Notes: generated by a model not told the origin, from the sequence alone. A stretch of DNA of 64,000 nucleotides from Ovis canadensis (GCF_042477335.2 NC_091727.1:123845501-123909500); one strand, 5' to 3'. Counted from the stretch's first letter, positions 12,626-25,339 are shown. Made by a program: numbers and translations.

Positions 12626-13139
12626 CCCCCTTCCTTTTAAGTAGAGCAGGCAAAGCATAGCTTTACACTGAAACTCAGTTTAAACAAACTGAAGGGTTTT
12701 CAGGGTAAAAACAGAAGGAAGTCTTGCATGGCAGGACAGAAGGAACACCTAAGACGCTTAGAAGACTTGGGCGAAGAGGAGGTAGTGAAAAACCTGTTAT
12801 TAGCCACAGGCTAAGAAAGTGACTCACACAGGGCCTGATCCACCATGAGATTCAGAGCTGTGCTCTGTTCTACCACATAAAAATTCAAAATCAGAGGAGA
12901 TCAGTAATGCCCAAGGTAGGATTTGAGATGGGGAGTGTTAAAGAAATTAAGTGTTTGAGGAGTTTCCACTGTATGAAGGCCCCAGTAGCTGTGAGGAAGG
13001 CAGGTTTGGAAAAATCTTTGAAGGACAACTTCAAGCCTGGGGTCAGGCATTCTGCAAACAGTCACTAGGCCTTTGCTACCAGGGTTTGTTTTCCAGTATT
13101 TTCCATAATGGCCTAAACCACCTCTCAAGAGGGGCATGA

Positions 13140-13420
13140 GTAAAGGAATTTTGGCACATCCATGCAATGGAACACTGAACAGTCATTAAAAAGAATGAGG
13201 TAAAGGAAGTTACCCTGATATGGAAGGATATTTAAGAGACATTACTGAGTAAAGAAATGCAAAATGCGTGTGTGTGCAAATAATATATTTTGAAGATTAT
13301 ACCTAGGTACGGAGAGAAAGGGACTACTGAGAACAGAGCTAGAGAGGAACCCTTTATGGTCCTGCTTTCAGCATTGTTTTCATTTTACCATGTGCACTTT
13401 TCCCACTTTAACAGCATTGT
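13140..13420 (+). mobile_element. Old L1 3' region fragment
   Basis: The string 'ggaattttggcacatccatgcaatggaacactgaacagtcattaaaaagaatgagg' is the familiar 3' part of old L1 elements ('tatggtacatccatacaatggaatactatgcagccattaaaaa'). Confidence 0.7.
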
Positions 13421-14228
13421 TAATTTTAGCAAGTATCTCATTACCATTACGATCAGCAGTTGTCTGCAGCATATACCCACCCTATCTAGCTCTGTTGTCC
13501 ACCCCTCCAAGCAAGGCTGGAATAATCTTCCTTTGCTTCACAAACCAGATGTCTCCACGTCTTGAGCACTCAAAATCTCACCTTTCCCAGGAAAAAATCA
13601 CCTAAATAACTTCACCACACACATAAACTGAATCCTACCAAGAAACCATTGTTGCCTCTGTGCTTGCTTCTGAAACTTTCAGCAGCTCTAGCAGAGCCCT
13701 CTGCACATGGAGGGTACCTCACTACTTTTTCTGTACCTGGTTACAGCCTGGGACCCTGTTCATGGTGAGATAGTATTTCCTTGGAGCACACTTTCTCTTG
13801 CATATTGGTCCATGGCACCTCAGAAGGTTCCCATTAGGCAGGCTTGAATTGGGTGTCATTTTCTCACTGGCATGAGTTCTTTGTAATAGCTCAGTATTGT
13901 CAAGGCCTTACATTTAGACTAACTTCCTCCGTGTAGTATTTTCTAGGAAATATGGATCTGTAGAGAATGATGGTTTCCATGGTAAATGTTCCCTCACATT
14001 TGTTTTCTTAAGTTTTCTTCAGAGATACACAGTATGATTTCCTCTTTTAGTACCAGCATCACAATAGACTTTAGGTCATGGCGCCACTGCAGAACTGTTT
14101 AAAAAAGAAATCTCACCTACCCTGGTTAGATTAAGTAGTAATTTATTATGTTAACTGCAGGGAGCCACTTTCATATTCACCCTGAAAACTGTAGGAAACG
14201 AGCTGACTTTCAAAAAAATAAAGCCACA

Positions 14229-14340
14229 GGGAGATGATATATGTATAACTGTGGCTGATCTGCATTGTTGTATGGCAGAAACCAACAAAACACTGTAAAG
14301 CAATTTTGCCATTAAAAATAAATTTAAAAGAAGAAAAAAA
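14229..14340 (+). mobile_element. Bovine-type L1 3' terminus with poly-A-like tail
   Basis: The sequence 'gctgatctgcattgttgtatggcagaaaccaacaaaacactgtaaagcaattttgcc' followed by an A-rich tail is the L1 3' end common in ruminants. A 9-bp direct repeat AAAGCCACA at 14220-14228 and 14341-14349 fits a target-site duplication. Confidence 0.78.
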
Positions 14341-14474
14341 AAAGCCACAAAACCTACACACCTTGGCTATAAATGCTTAAAACATATGAGCTGAATATGA
14401 TTCCCAAACACATGTGGAGAATCTCCACGTGTGACAGAAACAAGTAGGAACATATACACGTGTGGAGTGCCTTG

Positions 14475-14660
14475 TGATTTACAGTTTTCACATACAATTC
14501 GTTTTATTTTTCATATACCAGTGCCATTAGGTTAACAGGACATGTCTCATAGCCTTTATTTACAGATGGGAAAAATTAAGGAACTTAACCGAAGTCGTCG
14601 CACAACTAGCTACTGAGTGCTTGAGTCTGAAGGAGTTCTTCCTTTAGTTCCGAATTTCAT
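14475..14660 (+). repeat. MIR SINE
   Basis: The central segment 'tttacagatgggaaaaattaaggaacttaaccgaagtcgtcgcacaactagctactgagtgc' matches MIR. The two CpG-bearing words in it are unusual for an old, deaminated element but may be chance. Confidence 0.65.
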
Positions 14661-15019
14661 CTTTCCTGCTATTTCTTTGTGCTTTCCTTTCCCGGCTTAA
14701 AATGGTTGATTTTCAGTGTCTCAGGAAGCTGTTCTCAACCAGGCTGTGTTTTTCAAGCAATACCAATTTTTTCGCAGCCGGGAAATGTGAACACCACATT
14801 GAGACTTCTCTTACTTTTTTCCCCGCTTTGGGCCTAATGAATTAAGGGGGAAGAAAAGTTACCTATTCCCGGAGGGCCGGGAAGGTGTACCGGATCCAGC
14901 CGACACATTGTCGTACTCTCTTAGGAGACAGAAAAACCAAGCGTCTCATCTTTCTTTTCTAGGCAGTAGCTGCGAGAGAACCGAGAGCAAGACAATAGCC
15001 TCTTGTTTAGTTTTATTAA

Positions 15020-16290
15020 TTTTGAGGGCGGGTGGGACCAAAGAATCCGAACGACGACGCAAGTGACCAATCATAAGAGAACCTTGGGCCAGGATTCGCC
15101 AACCGGTAGCCGTCAAAGACTGGTGGGCGGGATTTATTCCTCTAGGCCGGCCCCGCCCAGACCGGCCTTCTCAGCCCGCCCAGGAGGCGGAGACTCGGCA
15201 GAGCACCGCCCACGACACCCCAGTTGCCAGCGCGGCCCGCCGCCGGGAGGGGGCGGGAACGCAGGGTGGCGCGGGGGAGGAAAGGGGTGGCTAGGGGGAG
15301 TGGAGGAAGAAAGGAGGGTGTCTCGCGGAGCTGTGACCTGGGTGGGGGCCTCCTGGTCATAGGAAGCAAGAGGGGAAGGAAAACGAAGGATCGCTGCTCC
15401 TTCCTGAATTATTTTAAGCAAGCTTCTCGAGAAGCTGCTTTTCAGCATTTCTGTTATTTGTTTTTCTTCCTCCCGCTATGGGGCGGGGAGTGGCACTAGC
15501 TCTCCCACGCGACTCCGCTCCGCTGTTGCCGCACACTATTTTTGGAGTCTTTGCACAAGTCTTTCCTTCCTCCCAGCCAGTCTTTGCGTAGACTCGGGGC
15601 TACTATAACCGAATCGTGCCACGTTCGTGGGCTACCAGAGCAAGCGTCCCCGCTTTCGTCGGAGCTATCGGACCCGGGCGTTCAATTGTTTGAACTTCCC
15701 CGCCCCCTAGCTCCGCCCCTCTTCCGCCCCCCCACCCCCAGCCCGGGGTCCTGGCCGACTCCCCCCCTTCTTTCCCCGCCCTCTTCTCCGCCCCACTGCC
15801 TAGTCCACCCAGCTCCCCGCCCACCCCCACCGCCCCGGCTTCTGGGCGGTCCTAGCCGCTCACCGCAAGAAGAAAAGCCACCCGTTCTCCCCCTCCCCTA
15901 GCTCCTAGCTCCTTTGCCCAGGAGCTGCCTTCATCGCAGTCACGCCCCTTCCTTCTGAGGAGCTTTCTAGCTGCCTAAGCTGGTAGACCCCCTGATTTAT
16001 TCCTCCATCTCCGCTCCCTTTCGCCTCATCTTCTCTTAGTTCTCAGCGCCCCCTCCACCCCCACCTCCAGTCTGTCTCGCCTCCGACCATCCGCTGCTCC
16101 ACCCGCCGGCCCGGTATCCTGCCTGTCCACTGCCACCAAGGAGAGACCGGACGGAGCGGTGAGGAGGGGAGCAGCCGGGAGCTGGGGCTTCCCTCCTGCC
16201 TACCCCTGGCCTCTGGCCCGGGACCGAAGCCACTTGAGCGAGCAGAGTCGTCACCTTGTCTTCGTTTCCTTCAGGGGTAGGAGACGCGTG
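15020..16290 (+). promoter_or_regulatory. AMOT: CpG island, likely AMOT promoter and 5' UTR
   Basis: This is the only CpG-dense block in the window. CpG and G+C are highest between about 15,120 and 15,330. A CCAAT box lies at 15067-15071 (GACCAATCAT), and GC boxes of the GGGCGG type lie at 15125-15130 and 15481-15486. There is no convincing TATA box, as is usual for a CpG-island promoter. The block sits about 17 kb upstream of the first AMOT coding exon, in a reasonable place for the non-coding first exon on the + strand. The start site cannot be fixed from sequence alone; 15.4-16.1 kb is the likeliest interval. Several ORFs across it in both directions are by-products of high GC. Confidence 0.8.
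15500..16158 (+). other. AMOT: Candidate non-coding exon 1 of AMOT (5' edge unknown)
   Basis: The exon should lie in the CpG island and be joined to the exon carrying the ATG at 33301. The strongest donor I see is GAGCG|GTGAGG with GT at 16159-16160. Alternatives are GGG|GTAGGA near 16273 and TGCA|GTAAGT with GT at 16438. Both edges are inferred; a transcript is needed to choose among them. Confidence 0.4.
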
Positions 16291-19200
16291 GTTACTTTTC
16301 GCGGGGAATTGGGGCAGGAATCCGTGGTGGCGTGAACTTGATCATAACCTCTGCGTGAGTGAGTCGATCTAGATTTGCGTGGGGATGCCTGTGTTCTACT
16401 TTCTTTGCAGCTGGCCACAAGTTTTCCGGGATGTGCAGTAAGTTAAATAGGTTAAAGAGTGTGCGCTCCTTTTCCCGTCCTACGGAGATGCGAATGGGTA
16501 CCACTATTTGATGGCACTTTTACTTTCTTGCCTTCTGGGGTCCTTGTAGGTCTCTAGGTAATTAAACACAAAAGGAACTAAAGAGCAGAGGGAACTTGAA
16601 GTCTACGTTTAGGTCATCTGGAATGTCTGGGTTTATCTCAGATTGTTAGATGCATTTTTCCTAAATGCTTGGGGTTGGGGTGGGAGCTCACACTCCTCTT
16701 CCCCGGGGCTGTGAATTCTTGAAATCTTAGCCTGGAGGAGTAATCTACAGTGCTATACTCTTTTAGGTATAGGTGTGTGTGTGGTCATGAAGAAAGGGTT
16801 GCCCCTTATTTGCGTTATGGATATTAGTAATTAGTTTTGCCTGATATGCAGGTATCTTGAGGGTCCCAAGGCTGGGTCGCTGTACACAGATGCTTCAGGA
16901 GCAGAACAGCTTTATCAGGGTAAGCCAATGAAGAGAAGAAAAGTGAGAGACAAAGTGACAGTCTTTGTAGACTGAGCAATCCCTGGTTAATTGCTGCTAG
17001 TAATAATTTAATAGTAATTTGCAGTAAAGGACTACATACGATTAAATGAGAGAGGAAAGGACAGTTTGTGAGAAATGGCATTTCCAATCTCTAACATGTA
17101 TTTTAGAAGGGATTTTCTGACACCTTGGAGTATCTGATTTAGTTTTCCTTCCTCTTCGCTGTCCTCCCCCACCCCCATGAAGAGTGGAAATTGGGAGGCA
17201 GATTAAAGCTTTAAAAAATATAACCCTCTTCTCCCATTCAGAAAGGAAGATAATTAGTCACCATAATCTTCCCTAATGTGGGGCTAAGGGTATTTAAGTC
17301 TCCTTGAACTAGGCTTTGTGAAAAGTCCTTTCTCAGAACAGCCTTTGTGAAGCTTTCTGAGTTAGACCTTTCAGCACCCTCATTTAGTAGCTAAGAACAG
17401 TTTGAAATACCATTTTGGATGCTAGATAAATCTTCACCCATCTCCCACCTAACCTCCAATCTAGCAAACATGGCAAACTTATAAGAATGGTGGTGTTCAA
17501 AGACCAATTACCAAGATGTCTGCAACACATTGCTTATTGGGGAATAAATTATTTTCTTATATTTTTACCTGATTTAATTAGTTGATTTCAATGGGGGAAA
17601 AGAAAGCAGGAAGGAGGGAAGGAATGCTACAGGGTGACAATTTTAAAGGCTATCATATTTCAGATCAACTGAGAAGGAAAAGTTGGCCTGACGAAACTAC
17701 ATTTTGTAACTGGCCTGGGACATTTTAATAGCCAGGTGGTTGTAGAGTACTTGCATCTATTTACAGATGATAACTCAGGTTCCAGCTATTCTGTATGGGT
17801 TTATCCAGTGTCATTTACAGACACTTTCTGGCACTACATCATACTTCATTTTAAGATACTTCTTTCTTTGGAAAAGTCTGTGGCTCCGTAAAATTGAAAG
17901 CACTTTTTCTTACTTCATGGTCTAGATATGAAGTAAATCTCTAACCATGCTTATATGTAAAACAACTTTTGCTTGAAAGATCTGTTCACCTATGTAAAAG
18001 ATTTTAGGGAATTTAAAAATTCACATTCAATACTGTTTTGGATTTGGCAATTGAAATCTCATTTCTGGTTTATGAAGTAGGATTTATTAGACTAATGCAT
18101 TACCAAGGTGTTTTGTGGAGTTGCTTTTTATGAAGTTTTGTAAAGACCGAATCAGTCTCTTTCTAGAATGCCTTAGGAACAGTCTATTCAGAAAGCAGAG
18201 GGATGGATGCTATGACCTTGAGGTTCCGTTGAGTGCCAGAATTCTAAGTGGGTACATCTGCTTCTGTGCCTCTCCTAAGAGCCCTCTCCCAGGGCCTGTG
18301 CCTTCTTTAAAAGGGTGTCTTTGTAATTAAGCAGCCCTTCTCCCCCATCCCCCTTTTCGTCCTTTGATCAGCTTTTTTAAGGCCTTTTTTCCATTTTGGG
18401 GACAAGACTTGTTTCTCACACTCTCCTACTCCTTTCTTAAGGTTTCTTTTCCTTTCTCCCCACCAAAGTGCCCCAAAGTTCCCAGGATGGCTAGAAATTG
18501 TTTTGTTTTGTTGGGGTGGGGGTGTTACCAATGAGGAAGTGTTGATGATATAGACCCTCTTGAGAAATGTTTGTGACCAGGTAGCCTCTTCCATGGAGAC
18601 TGAGCGTTTGGAATGCATGAGAACAGTTTATTCTTAGGGTCTGTCTGGAAGAAATTGTCCTTTGCACCCATTAAGCCCAGCTTAAACCTACTGAAAGGAG
18701 TGGAGAGAGGTGTGTGTGGTCGTAGCTGAGCCTTTTAGGATGGTAAATGGGTAAATGTTCCAAATCTCCTATTACATCACCTCTTTCCCTCATGGATTCA
18801 GGGGGTTTGGAGATCTGCTTGACAAGTTAATTAGCTTGGGACTAAACCAATTTGTTTAGAATTGTGCTCCATTGATTTCCTGTCCCCAGGAATTTTTGTT
18901 GCTGGTTTACTATGACGTGTTGTCTTTAGTCTTGCTTACTTCTTCGTTCTTTGCTTCCTTTTGTGGACTTTGGTCCAAAATCTAGGGTCCCACCCCTAAG
19001 TCAAAGGTTAGAATTTGGTCCCAAGAACTAAGGGGGGCATTAAACAAGCTGCCCATATGGCATTACTCTTCTCCATGGTGGGCTTCTGACCCCTTTTAAA
19101 ACAGAGAAAGGAGGGCCATCTCCCATTCCATACACGAAATCTGAACTAGGAAAGCAAAAAGGAAAAAGAAGAAAAATAGGAGGTCATTTGTTTTATAAAA

Positions 19201-20989
19201 GAATCCACTACCGTTTTCTTTGAAAGAACTAGCTTTCCTAGTTAGTGTCTTTGAACTATGACTTGATATGTAAAAATTCACTCTAACTGAGACTGCTCAG
19301 AAACATATTTATTGCATAAAGGCTTTAGAATTTTGTTGTAATGATTATTGCTTGAATAAGCGAGGCCATTATTTGGTCTTGGAAATTTTTTTGTTACATG
19401 GCATGGAGTTAATTGTCTAAATCATCCTGACTTGTAACAATGCTGGCCACATTTAGCCTCAGCATATATCCACTCATAGAAGAAAGCTAGTATGACTTTC
19501 TGAAACAATATCAGACTTCGTGGATTTTGAGAAGTCTAAATGGGCCTCTATCCCGTATAGGTAGAAGATTTAAATTCCAGTTGTTGTATTTGAATAACCC
19601 AAGGATTTGGAAATTTTTTTTTCTGGTAGTCTGTTCATGTATCTAGTAAGGCTGACAAAAATAATAGCAACTGATGCCATTTTAAATTAAAAAAATGCAC
19701 AATAAGTTTTCCTTGTGAGCCTGTTAGTGAGTGGGACTTGGTTCTGAGCCCAACTCTAAGTTTGCCACCCTCCTCTTTCAATTGTGGGGGATCAGACAGG
19801 GTGATTTTGAGAACCAGTTATCAAAAGTTTAGGGTTCTCTAATTAGGCCTCGATTTCTGATGTTAATGTGAATGATTCCTACTAAATGAGGTGCAGCAGT
19901 TGTTACAAATACAATCATGTAGTCACATGGATATATTAAGAAAAACCCTCTAAGGATATATCAATAATCAATATATTGATATAAATGCGTTGTGTTTTGT
20001 ATTTTAGCAACATATCGAATTAAAAAGCTAAGACCCTGCCCAAAACTTCATCAAGAATCCCAACATCCTAACAGATCACCTGCTTTCACTTTTTGTAGTT
20101 CCTTTCAAGTCCTTGTTTCCGTGCTAATATGAATTTTACAGAGTGAGAGTCCTAGAAGTGTACACTGTTGCTTTTAAATTTTGAAAAAGAGCCCACCTAA
20201 GACTTAGCTTTGTAAATCTATGTGAAGGAATGAAGTCAGAATCTGAGTATATGTGAGGAATCAAATGCCAGGAGAAACTAACAGATTTAATAAGTAATCC
20301 CTAATCCATTTCTGTAATATAGGGTGTTCATGTATCTAGCAAGGCTTTTAAGTGTACTCCCTTGATATCCTATTACCCTTCTCCCATTCTTTTTAAGCAA
20401 AAGGAAAACTAGAGTTTACTGTTTACTTTGTCTAAATCATTAGCAATGATTAAGTCACTGTATCATGGTATCCCTTCAGGAGAGTACAAATATGGGTATA
20501 CTATGAAATCTCCCAAACAAGAAAGAAAAAGCAAGAGAACACAAAATTTTTAATAGCTTTGAAATCAATATTAAACTAGAATAAATAATAGTAAGGAAAC
20601 TAAGGGCTTTAGATAATTAAATAAAAGATATCGGGAGTAAGCAGGATGACCCACACATAAGAGATTCTTCGTTTGAGGCTTTACTATACAGTGACAGTTC
20701 AGTTACATGGTCCTTTAATTTTCCTTTGATCGGCTCTTCATAAATTAGATTAAATTTCATTTAACCAGAATAGGAAAGTGAAATATGAGTTTTTAGTGAT
20801 CAGAAAGTACCAAGTCAAATATAGGAACTTTTTTAATGATACGTGTTCATGGGAAAAATGCAGATGGATGTATCTGCTAACATCTCCTAAGGTGATTTTT
20901 GAAAATCTGCTTAAGAAAAAAAAAAAAAAAAACTCTGTAGGCTGCCCTTGACATTTGTTAAGTCACTTTCACTATTGCCCCAACTCATG

Positions 20990-21185
20990 AAATATCATTA
21001 GACTGCATGACTTGAAGCCAGGCTGTGAGTTTCTCTGCCCAACCCTTTGACTTGCCATGTGACCAAGGGTAAATGAATTAGCTGCTCTGAGCTTCAGTTA
21101 CCCTTCTGGGAAGCAAGGATATTAATATTTCACAGAGGTGTTTAGGCATGCTTCATATTGGGCACATGCTTTGAGGTCATTGGAT
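20990..21185 (+). repeat. MIR SINE
   Basis: The run 'gccatgtgaccaagggtaaatgaattagctgctctgagcttcagttacccttctgggaagc' is the MIR 'tgtgtgaccttgggcaa...tctgagcctcagtttcctcatctg' segment. Confidence 0.75.
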
Positions 21186-22716
21186 GAAAGGTGTCTGCAT
21201 GATGGCCGAGCAGGCTTATTATAGGGTCCTGAGCAGGTGTTCACTTTTAATGAGCTTTTTCTCTTTTATAACATCCAGAGCCCTTTGGTGCCTCAATTGC
21301 CGTACTGACTATAATTGATTGTCCCAACATTTGTATTATTCGTCCTCTTGACTTTTATAAAAAAAATTACAACATTGTCATTTATATGATAAGTTGGGGT
21401 TCTAATCAGAGGACTCCAGCATCTGCTGGGGTGGTGAAAAATAGCTGCAAAAAGAGACATTAGTTGGAATGTGCCATGGAGATCATTGAGTTCTTCAAAG
21501 TTCTTACAAAAAATTAAAGAGTAAAGAAAATTTCTGCATGTATCTCTGTGTGTGGATGTGTGTGTGTGTTTTAAGGGAGAAAGTTTTGAGTAATATTTGT
21601 TTGTGACACATACTGATGATAGCCAGTAACTGAAACCCAGCCATTGTAGTGTTTTATACACAGCTGGTTTTTATTAATGATGGAATATTTATGCTTGCTG
21701 TACAATTCATGGCTCATTTCCATGTGTATGTCAGAACTTAAATACCCCCCAAAGCAACATTAAGATAACATTAAATATAAATGTGGCCAAGCTAGAAAGG
21801 GTGGATTGGGGGAGTCCTCTTTATCCTTATTGATGTTGCTTCAGATCACAATAACTGCCTCCCAACTTTAGGCATTGATGCTGATCTTTATTTTTTCCCT
21901 TTATATATCCTGTAGTATACTTCAAATTTTGATCCTTTTGATATGGACAAATGATCGCCTCCCCCCACTCATAATGCAGATGAAACTGATGTATGTGTTT
22001 TTTAAGAGCATATTTTCCCTGCACATGCTTCTCATTATCCGAGAGGCCTGGACTCAATCAGTAAAGGAGCAGAGAAACCACATAATTGAAAGGAGAATGA
22101 CGGTGGTGCATACTTGGAATATTTGTGGGAAGGAGATTGCTGACATCAGAAAATGTAGTGGCCTGAGTGTTAACAGCATTGAAGAGAAATAAGCTTTCTG
22201 TGTTTCTGTGCATTGAGAATTATTTTTAAGGGGATAAAAATATGGGCCAGGTTTGACATCCTTTTATGAAGTTGCCCTGGAAACTTTGATGAAGGTTGTT
22301 ATAGAATGGTTCAATTAAAACCTTCCCCATTAGGAAGCTAATTAGTACATCACTTACTCATTTTGGTTGTTTTCAAGGGGCATGGATGTGCATTGAATTA
22401 ATGACATTATTTTTCATTTGATAGCAAAGATAAAAATCACAGATGGGGAAAATTATTTAGATTGCCTATTTTGAAGAAATCTAATTTCCTCTTTATTACA
22501 TTTAGGTTTTCAGTTCAGATTTTTCTTTCACTCTGTTTATATACAGTGATCACATTTTAGTTTAGTAGCCAGTTTTACTTTGTGGATCATGGGCTGTAAA
22601 CCAAAGCTTATTAGTTTGAGTTTCCCATATGAATTGGAGAAATACAACAAATGACGATAAACCATTTTATTAAGGTAACATTTGCGTTCTTTTCTCCTAC
22701 AATTAGTTTCTCTTTG

Positions 22717-22718
<2 letters not shown>

Positions 22719-22757
<39 letters not shown>

Positions 22758-22770
22758 TGTGTGTGTGTGT
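22719..22770 (+). repeat. (GT)n microsatellite with CGCG interruption
   Basis: About 52 nt of GT repeats with one short gcgcgt interruption, located in intron 1. Confidence 0.95.
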
Positions 22771-23223
22771 TTGGTGGAGGCAAATTGCTTTCTTAGGAAA
22801 AAAAAAATTTTGGAGCTAAGAAAAATTTGATGACCGCCCCCCTTACTCCCTAGAATATTTTGTCTGCCTCAGGCTCTCAGCTTGGCTTCCATTAGGACAC
22901 TGTGATGACTTTTCCGACCTGGTACTTTTTGTGAGTTTGCTAAGTGGTTCTCCCATGGCAGCCTGAAGTAGAGTGGTTATGATGGGAATTGGAGTGCAGA
23001 ATTTCTAGCATGTTCTTTCTACTGTACTCCATCTTATTTAGGGAAATGAATCCTTGCTTCTGAGGGTTGAAGGCCATTTGCAATAGAATAAGTGTCCTGT
23101 AGTTAAATAAATATGTAGCATGGGTCTGCTGTGGTCCTCCTTTCCCTTGTAACTAGTAGGGGACAGTCATTCTGTACATATATTCCCTGATGCTATATGA
23201 CCTATGCCTGCACCAGTTTCGAA

Positions 23224-23287
23224 GAGTAAGTGGGGACATTGGCTGGGTTATCTGAGAGTAAGTGGGGACATTGGCTGCGTTATCTGA
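23224..23287 (+). repeat. 32-bp tandem duplication
   Basis: Two adjacent 32-bp units at 23224-23255 and 23256-23287 begin GAGTAAGTGGGGACATTGG and differ at one base (g to c near 23278). The unit is not related to a repeat family that I recognise. Confidence 0.95.
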
Positions 23288-23799
23288 TTTGTAGTTTAAT
23301 TGATTCCGCCTTAGCCCTTCCTGAGAAATCAGGGTCTAGAATTTTGTTTTTCAGTAGCAACTCAGTGAAGACAGGTTCCTGGGGCTTGCAAATCAGAGGG
23401 AGGAGAAGCGGCTGCCTTTGGGGAGTGACTCAGGCCCTTTGGTATGAAGATACGAAATGCTGGCTTCTGTCCATGCACCTGCTGGGTGCCACACCTGTAG
23501 TCAGCACCTGAGCCCCACTCAGACAGAAAAACCAGACTGAAGGCAAATGGAGCTCCCTTCAAAACGGGTTCAACAAAACGGAGAGCTCCTGATTATGTTA
23601 GCAAAGCACCGCTGTGAATGATTACATTGAGCCATTGCAGTGTTGGTATGGGGAAACGTCTTAGATATTTTCTTATAGGTGCAGTGCACTGGCTTGCTCA
23701 AGAGACTGTTGAAGTCCCAGAGGAATTTGCTTTCCTGATGAATTTCTCCTGGGAACTGTCGTCTTAATAATTGGAGAGTTCTGTAGAAGTTTGTGTCTA

Positions 23800-24085
23800 G
23801 TCACACAGCATGGGGCAGGAAGTCACAAGACTTGGGTTCTGATCCTGGCCCCACGAGTAGGTCAGAGTGAAACCTTGGTCAAATTAATTATCAAAAACTA
23901 TCTGTCCTGGACTTAAGCTTCTCCTGTTAATAAAATGGAATTAATTACATCAGGCTTTATTTCCTTACAGAGCTGCGGAGAAGGACAAATAAGATAACAG
24001 AAGTGAAAGCTTCTGTCTCCTTAGAAAAAAGGCTGAGAAACTTAAGGTAAGAGTATTATTGTTATCGCTATTCTGTGTCTTTCAT
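23800..24085 (+). repeat. MIR SINE (nearly full length)
   Basis: It runs from 'gtcacaagacttgggttctgatcctggccccac' through 'ccttggtcaaattaatt' to 'gtaagagtattattgttatc', in MIR order. Within it, an acceptor-like TTATTTCCTTACAG and a donor-like AAG|GTAAGA flank 78 nt at 23971-24048. Confidence 0.75.
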
Positions 24086-24269
24086 TCCTTTTCATCTCTT
24101 TCTGTTGCCTCTAGCAGAGTCTTCGGAAAGTTATTTACTCAATAGGCAGTTATTAAGCACCTAATGTTTTAGATGTTGGGAAGTATACAGAGGAAATCAT
24201 GCACTCAGCCCATGCCCTCTGAGATCACAATTTCCATTTCTGGCTCAGGCTATCATAATGATTTCTATT

Positions 24270-24486
24270 GGGGCTTCGCTGATGGCTCAGGTGATAAAGA
24301 ATCTGTCTGCAATGCAGGTGACCCGGGTTCCATCCCTGGGTTGGGAAGATCCTTGGAGTAGGGAATGACTACCCACTCTAGTATTCTTGGCTGGAGAATT
24401 CCATGGACAGAGGAGCCTGGTGGGATACAGTCCATGGGGTCGCAAAGAGTCAGACATGACTGAGGGTAACATTTTCACTTCACTTC
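24270..24486 (+). mobile_element. Bov-tA SINE
   Basis: A tRNA-like 5' part (gggcttcgctgatggctcag...gacccgggttccatccctggg) is followed by the BovA body, ending 'ggggtcgcaaagagtcagacatgactgag'. ORFs seen here on both strands derive from the SINE. Confidence 0.93.
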
Positions 24487-25071
24487 AACCTGGATACTTG
24501 GAAGCATAAAAGAATAAGAATGAACTTTCTTCTCTGCATTGCAAGTGGGGACTTCTGACCCTGGAGCAGTGTCAGGTCTTGATTAAAGGTATATGGGGGA
24601 AAAGCCATTCAGTACATAAGGGAATTTCTCTCTCACTCTCACATTTGCAAAGCACCTGACTCTTTAATGATCACTTTTTTGAGAAGTCTATCCTTAGCTT
24701 CATCCTTGTTCTGTTCTGCTCCTATTCTATATGATCCAGCCCACTCTTTGACCTTAGCTTTTACCATATGCTAATGACTCTGGAAGATATATATCAACCT
24801 ATTTTTGACTCCTCCTTTTTCAACTTCCCCAACATTGGTTATCAGATTCCACCTCTCCTACTCAGCTCATGGGATTTTTCCCTGTAGGAAGTTTTGCTCA
24901 GGTGGCCCAGAGTTTTCTTTTTGTGCAGCATCCTCTGCATTGCCTGAGCTATCTGCTCAGACCTCTGGTTTCCCATTGAATTGTGCCCCCTCTGCTTGAC
25001 TGGGAACTCCTTGAGGACTAGACTCCATATTACTTCCTTTTTTTTTTTTTAATCCATTCTAGGGCCTATTC

Positions 25072-25339
25072 TGGAGAAGGCAATGGCAACTCACTCCAGT
25101 ACTCTTGCCTGGGAAATCCCATGGACGGAGGAGCCTGGTAGGCTGCAGTCCATGGGGTTGCAAAGAGTCAGACACGACTGAGCAACTTCACTTTCACTTT
25201 TCACTTTCATGCACTGGAGAAGGAAATGGCAACCCACTCCAGTATTCTTGCCTGGAAAATCCCAGGGATGGGAGCCTGGTGGGCTGCCGTCTATGGGGTC
25301 GCACAGAGTCGGACATGACTGACGTGACTTAGCAGCAGC
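25072..25339 (+). mobile_element. Bov-A2 SINE (two BovA monomers)
   Basis: Two BovA units in tandem (first 'ctggagaaggcaatggcaactcactccag', second 'ctggagaaggaaatggcaacccactccag') are followed by an agcagcagca tail. A perfect 11-bp target-site duplication AGGGCCTATTC is at 25061-25071 and 25340-25350. Confidence 0.96.

Larger units (their letters stand above)
1..14900. other. Upstream intergenic region, no gene recognised
   Basis: No open reading frame here resembles a known protein except BovB retrotransposon remnants, and none is supported by splice sites or codon conservation that I can see. The DNA is AT-rich and consists of ordinary single-copy sequence with MIR, L2, L1 and ruminant repeats, listed separately. 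Stretches without a recognised repeat (for example 1-2860, 5100-5590, 9650-11380, 12650-13130 and 13450-14200) hold nothing I can assign. In human the DNA upstream of AMOT is gene-poor, which agrees with this. Confidence 0.7.

Noticed and set aside
15003..15901. Several Pro/Arg/Gly-rich ORFs on both strands over the CpG island
   Set aside because: High GC lowers stop frequency; the compositions are low-complexity and none resembles a known protein.
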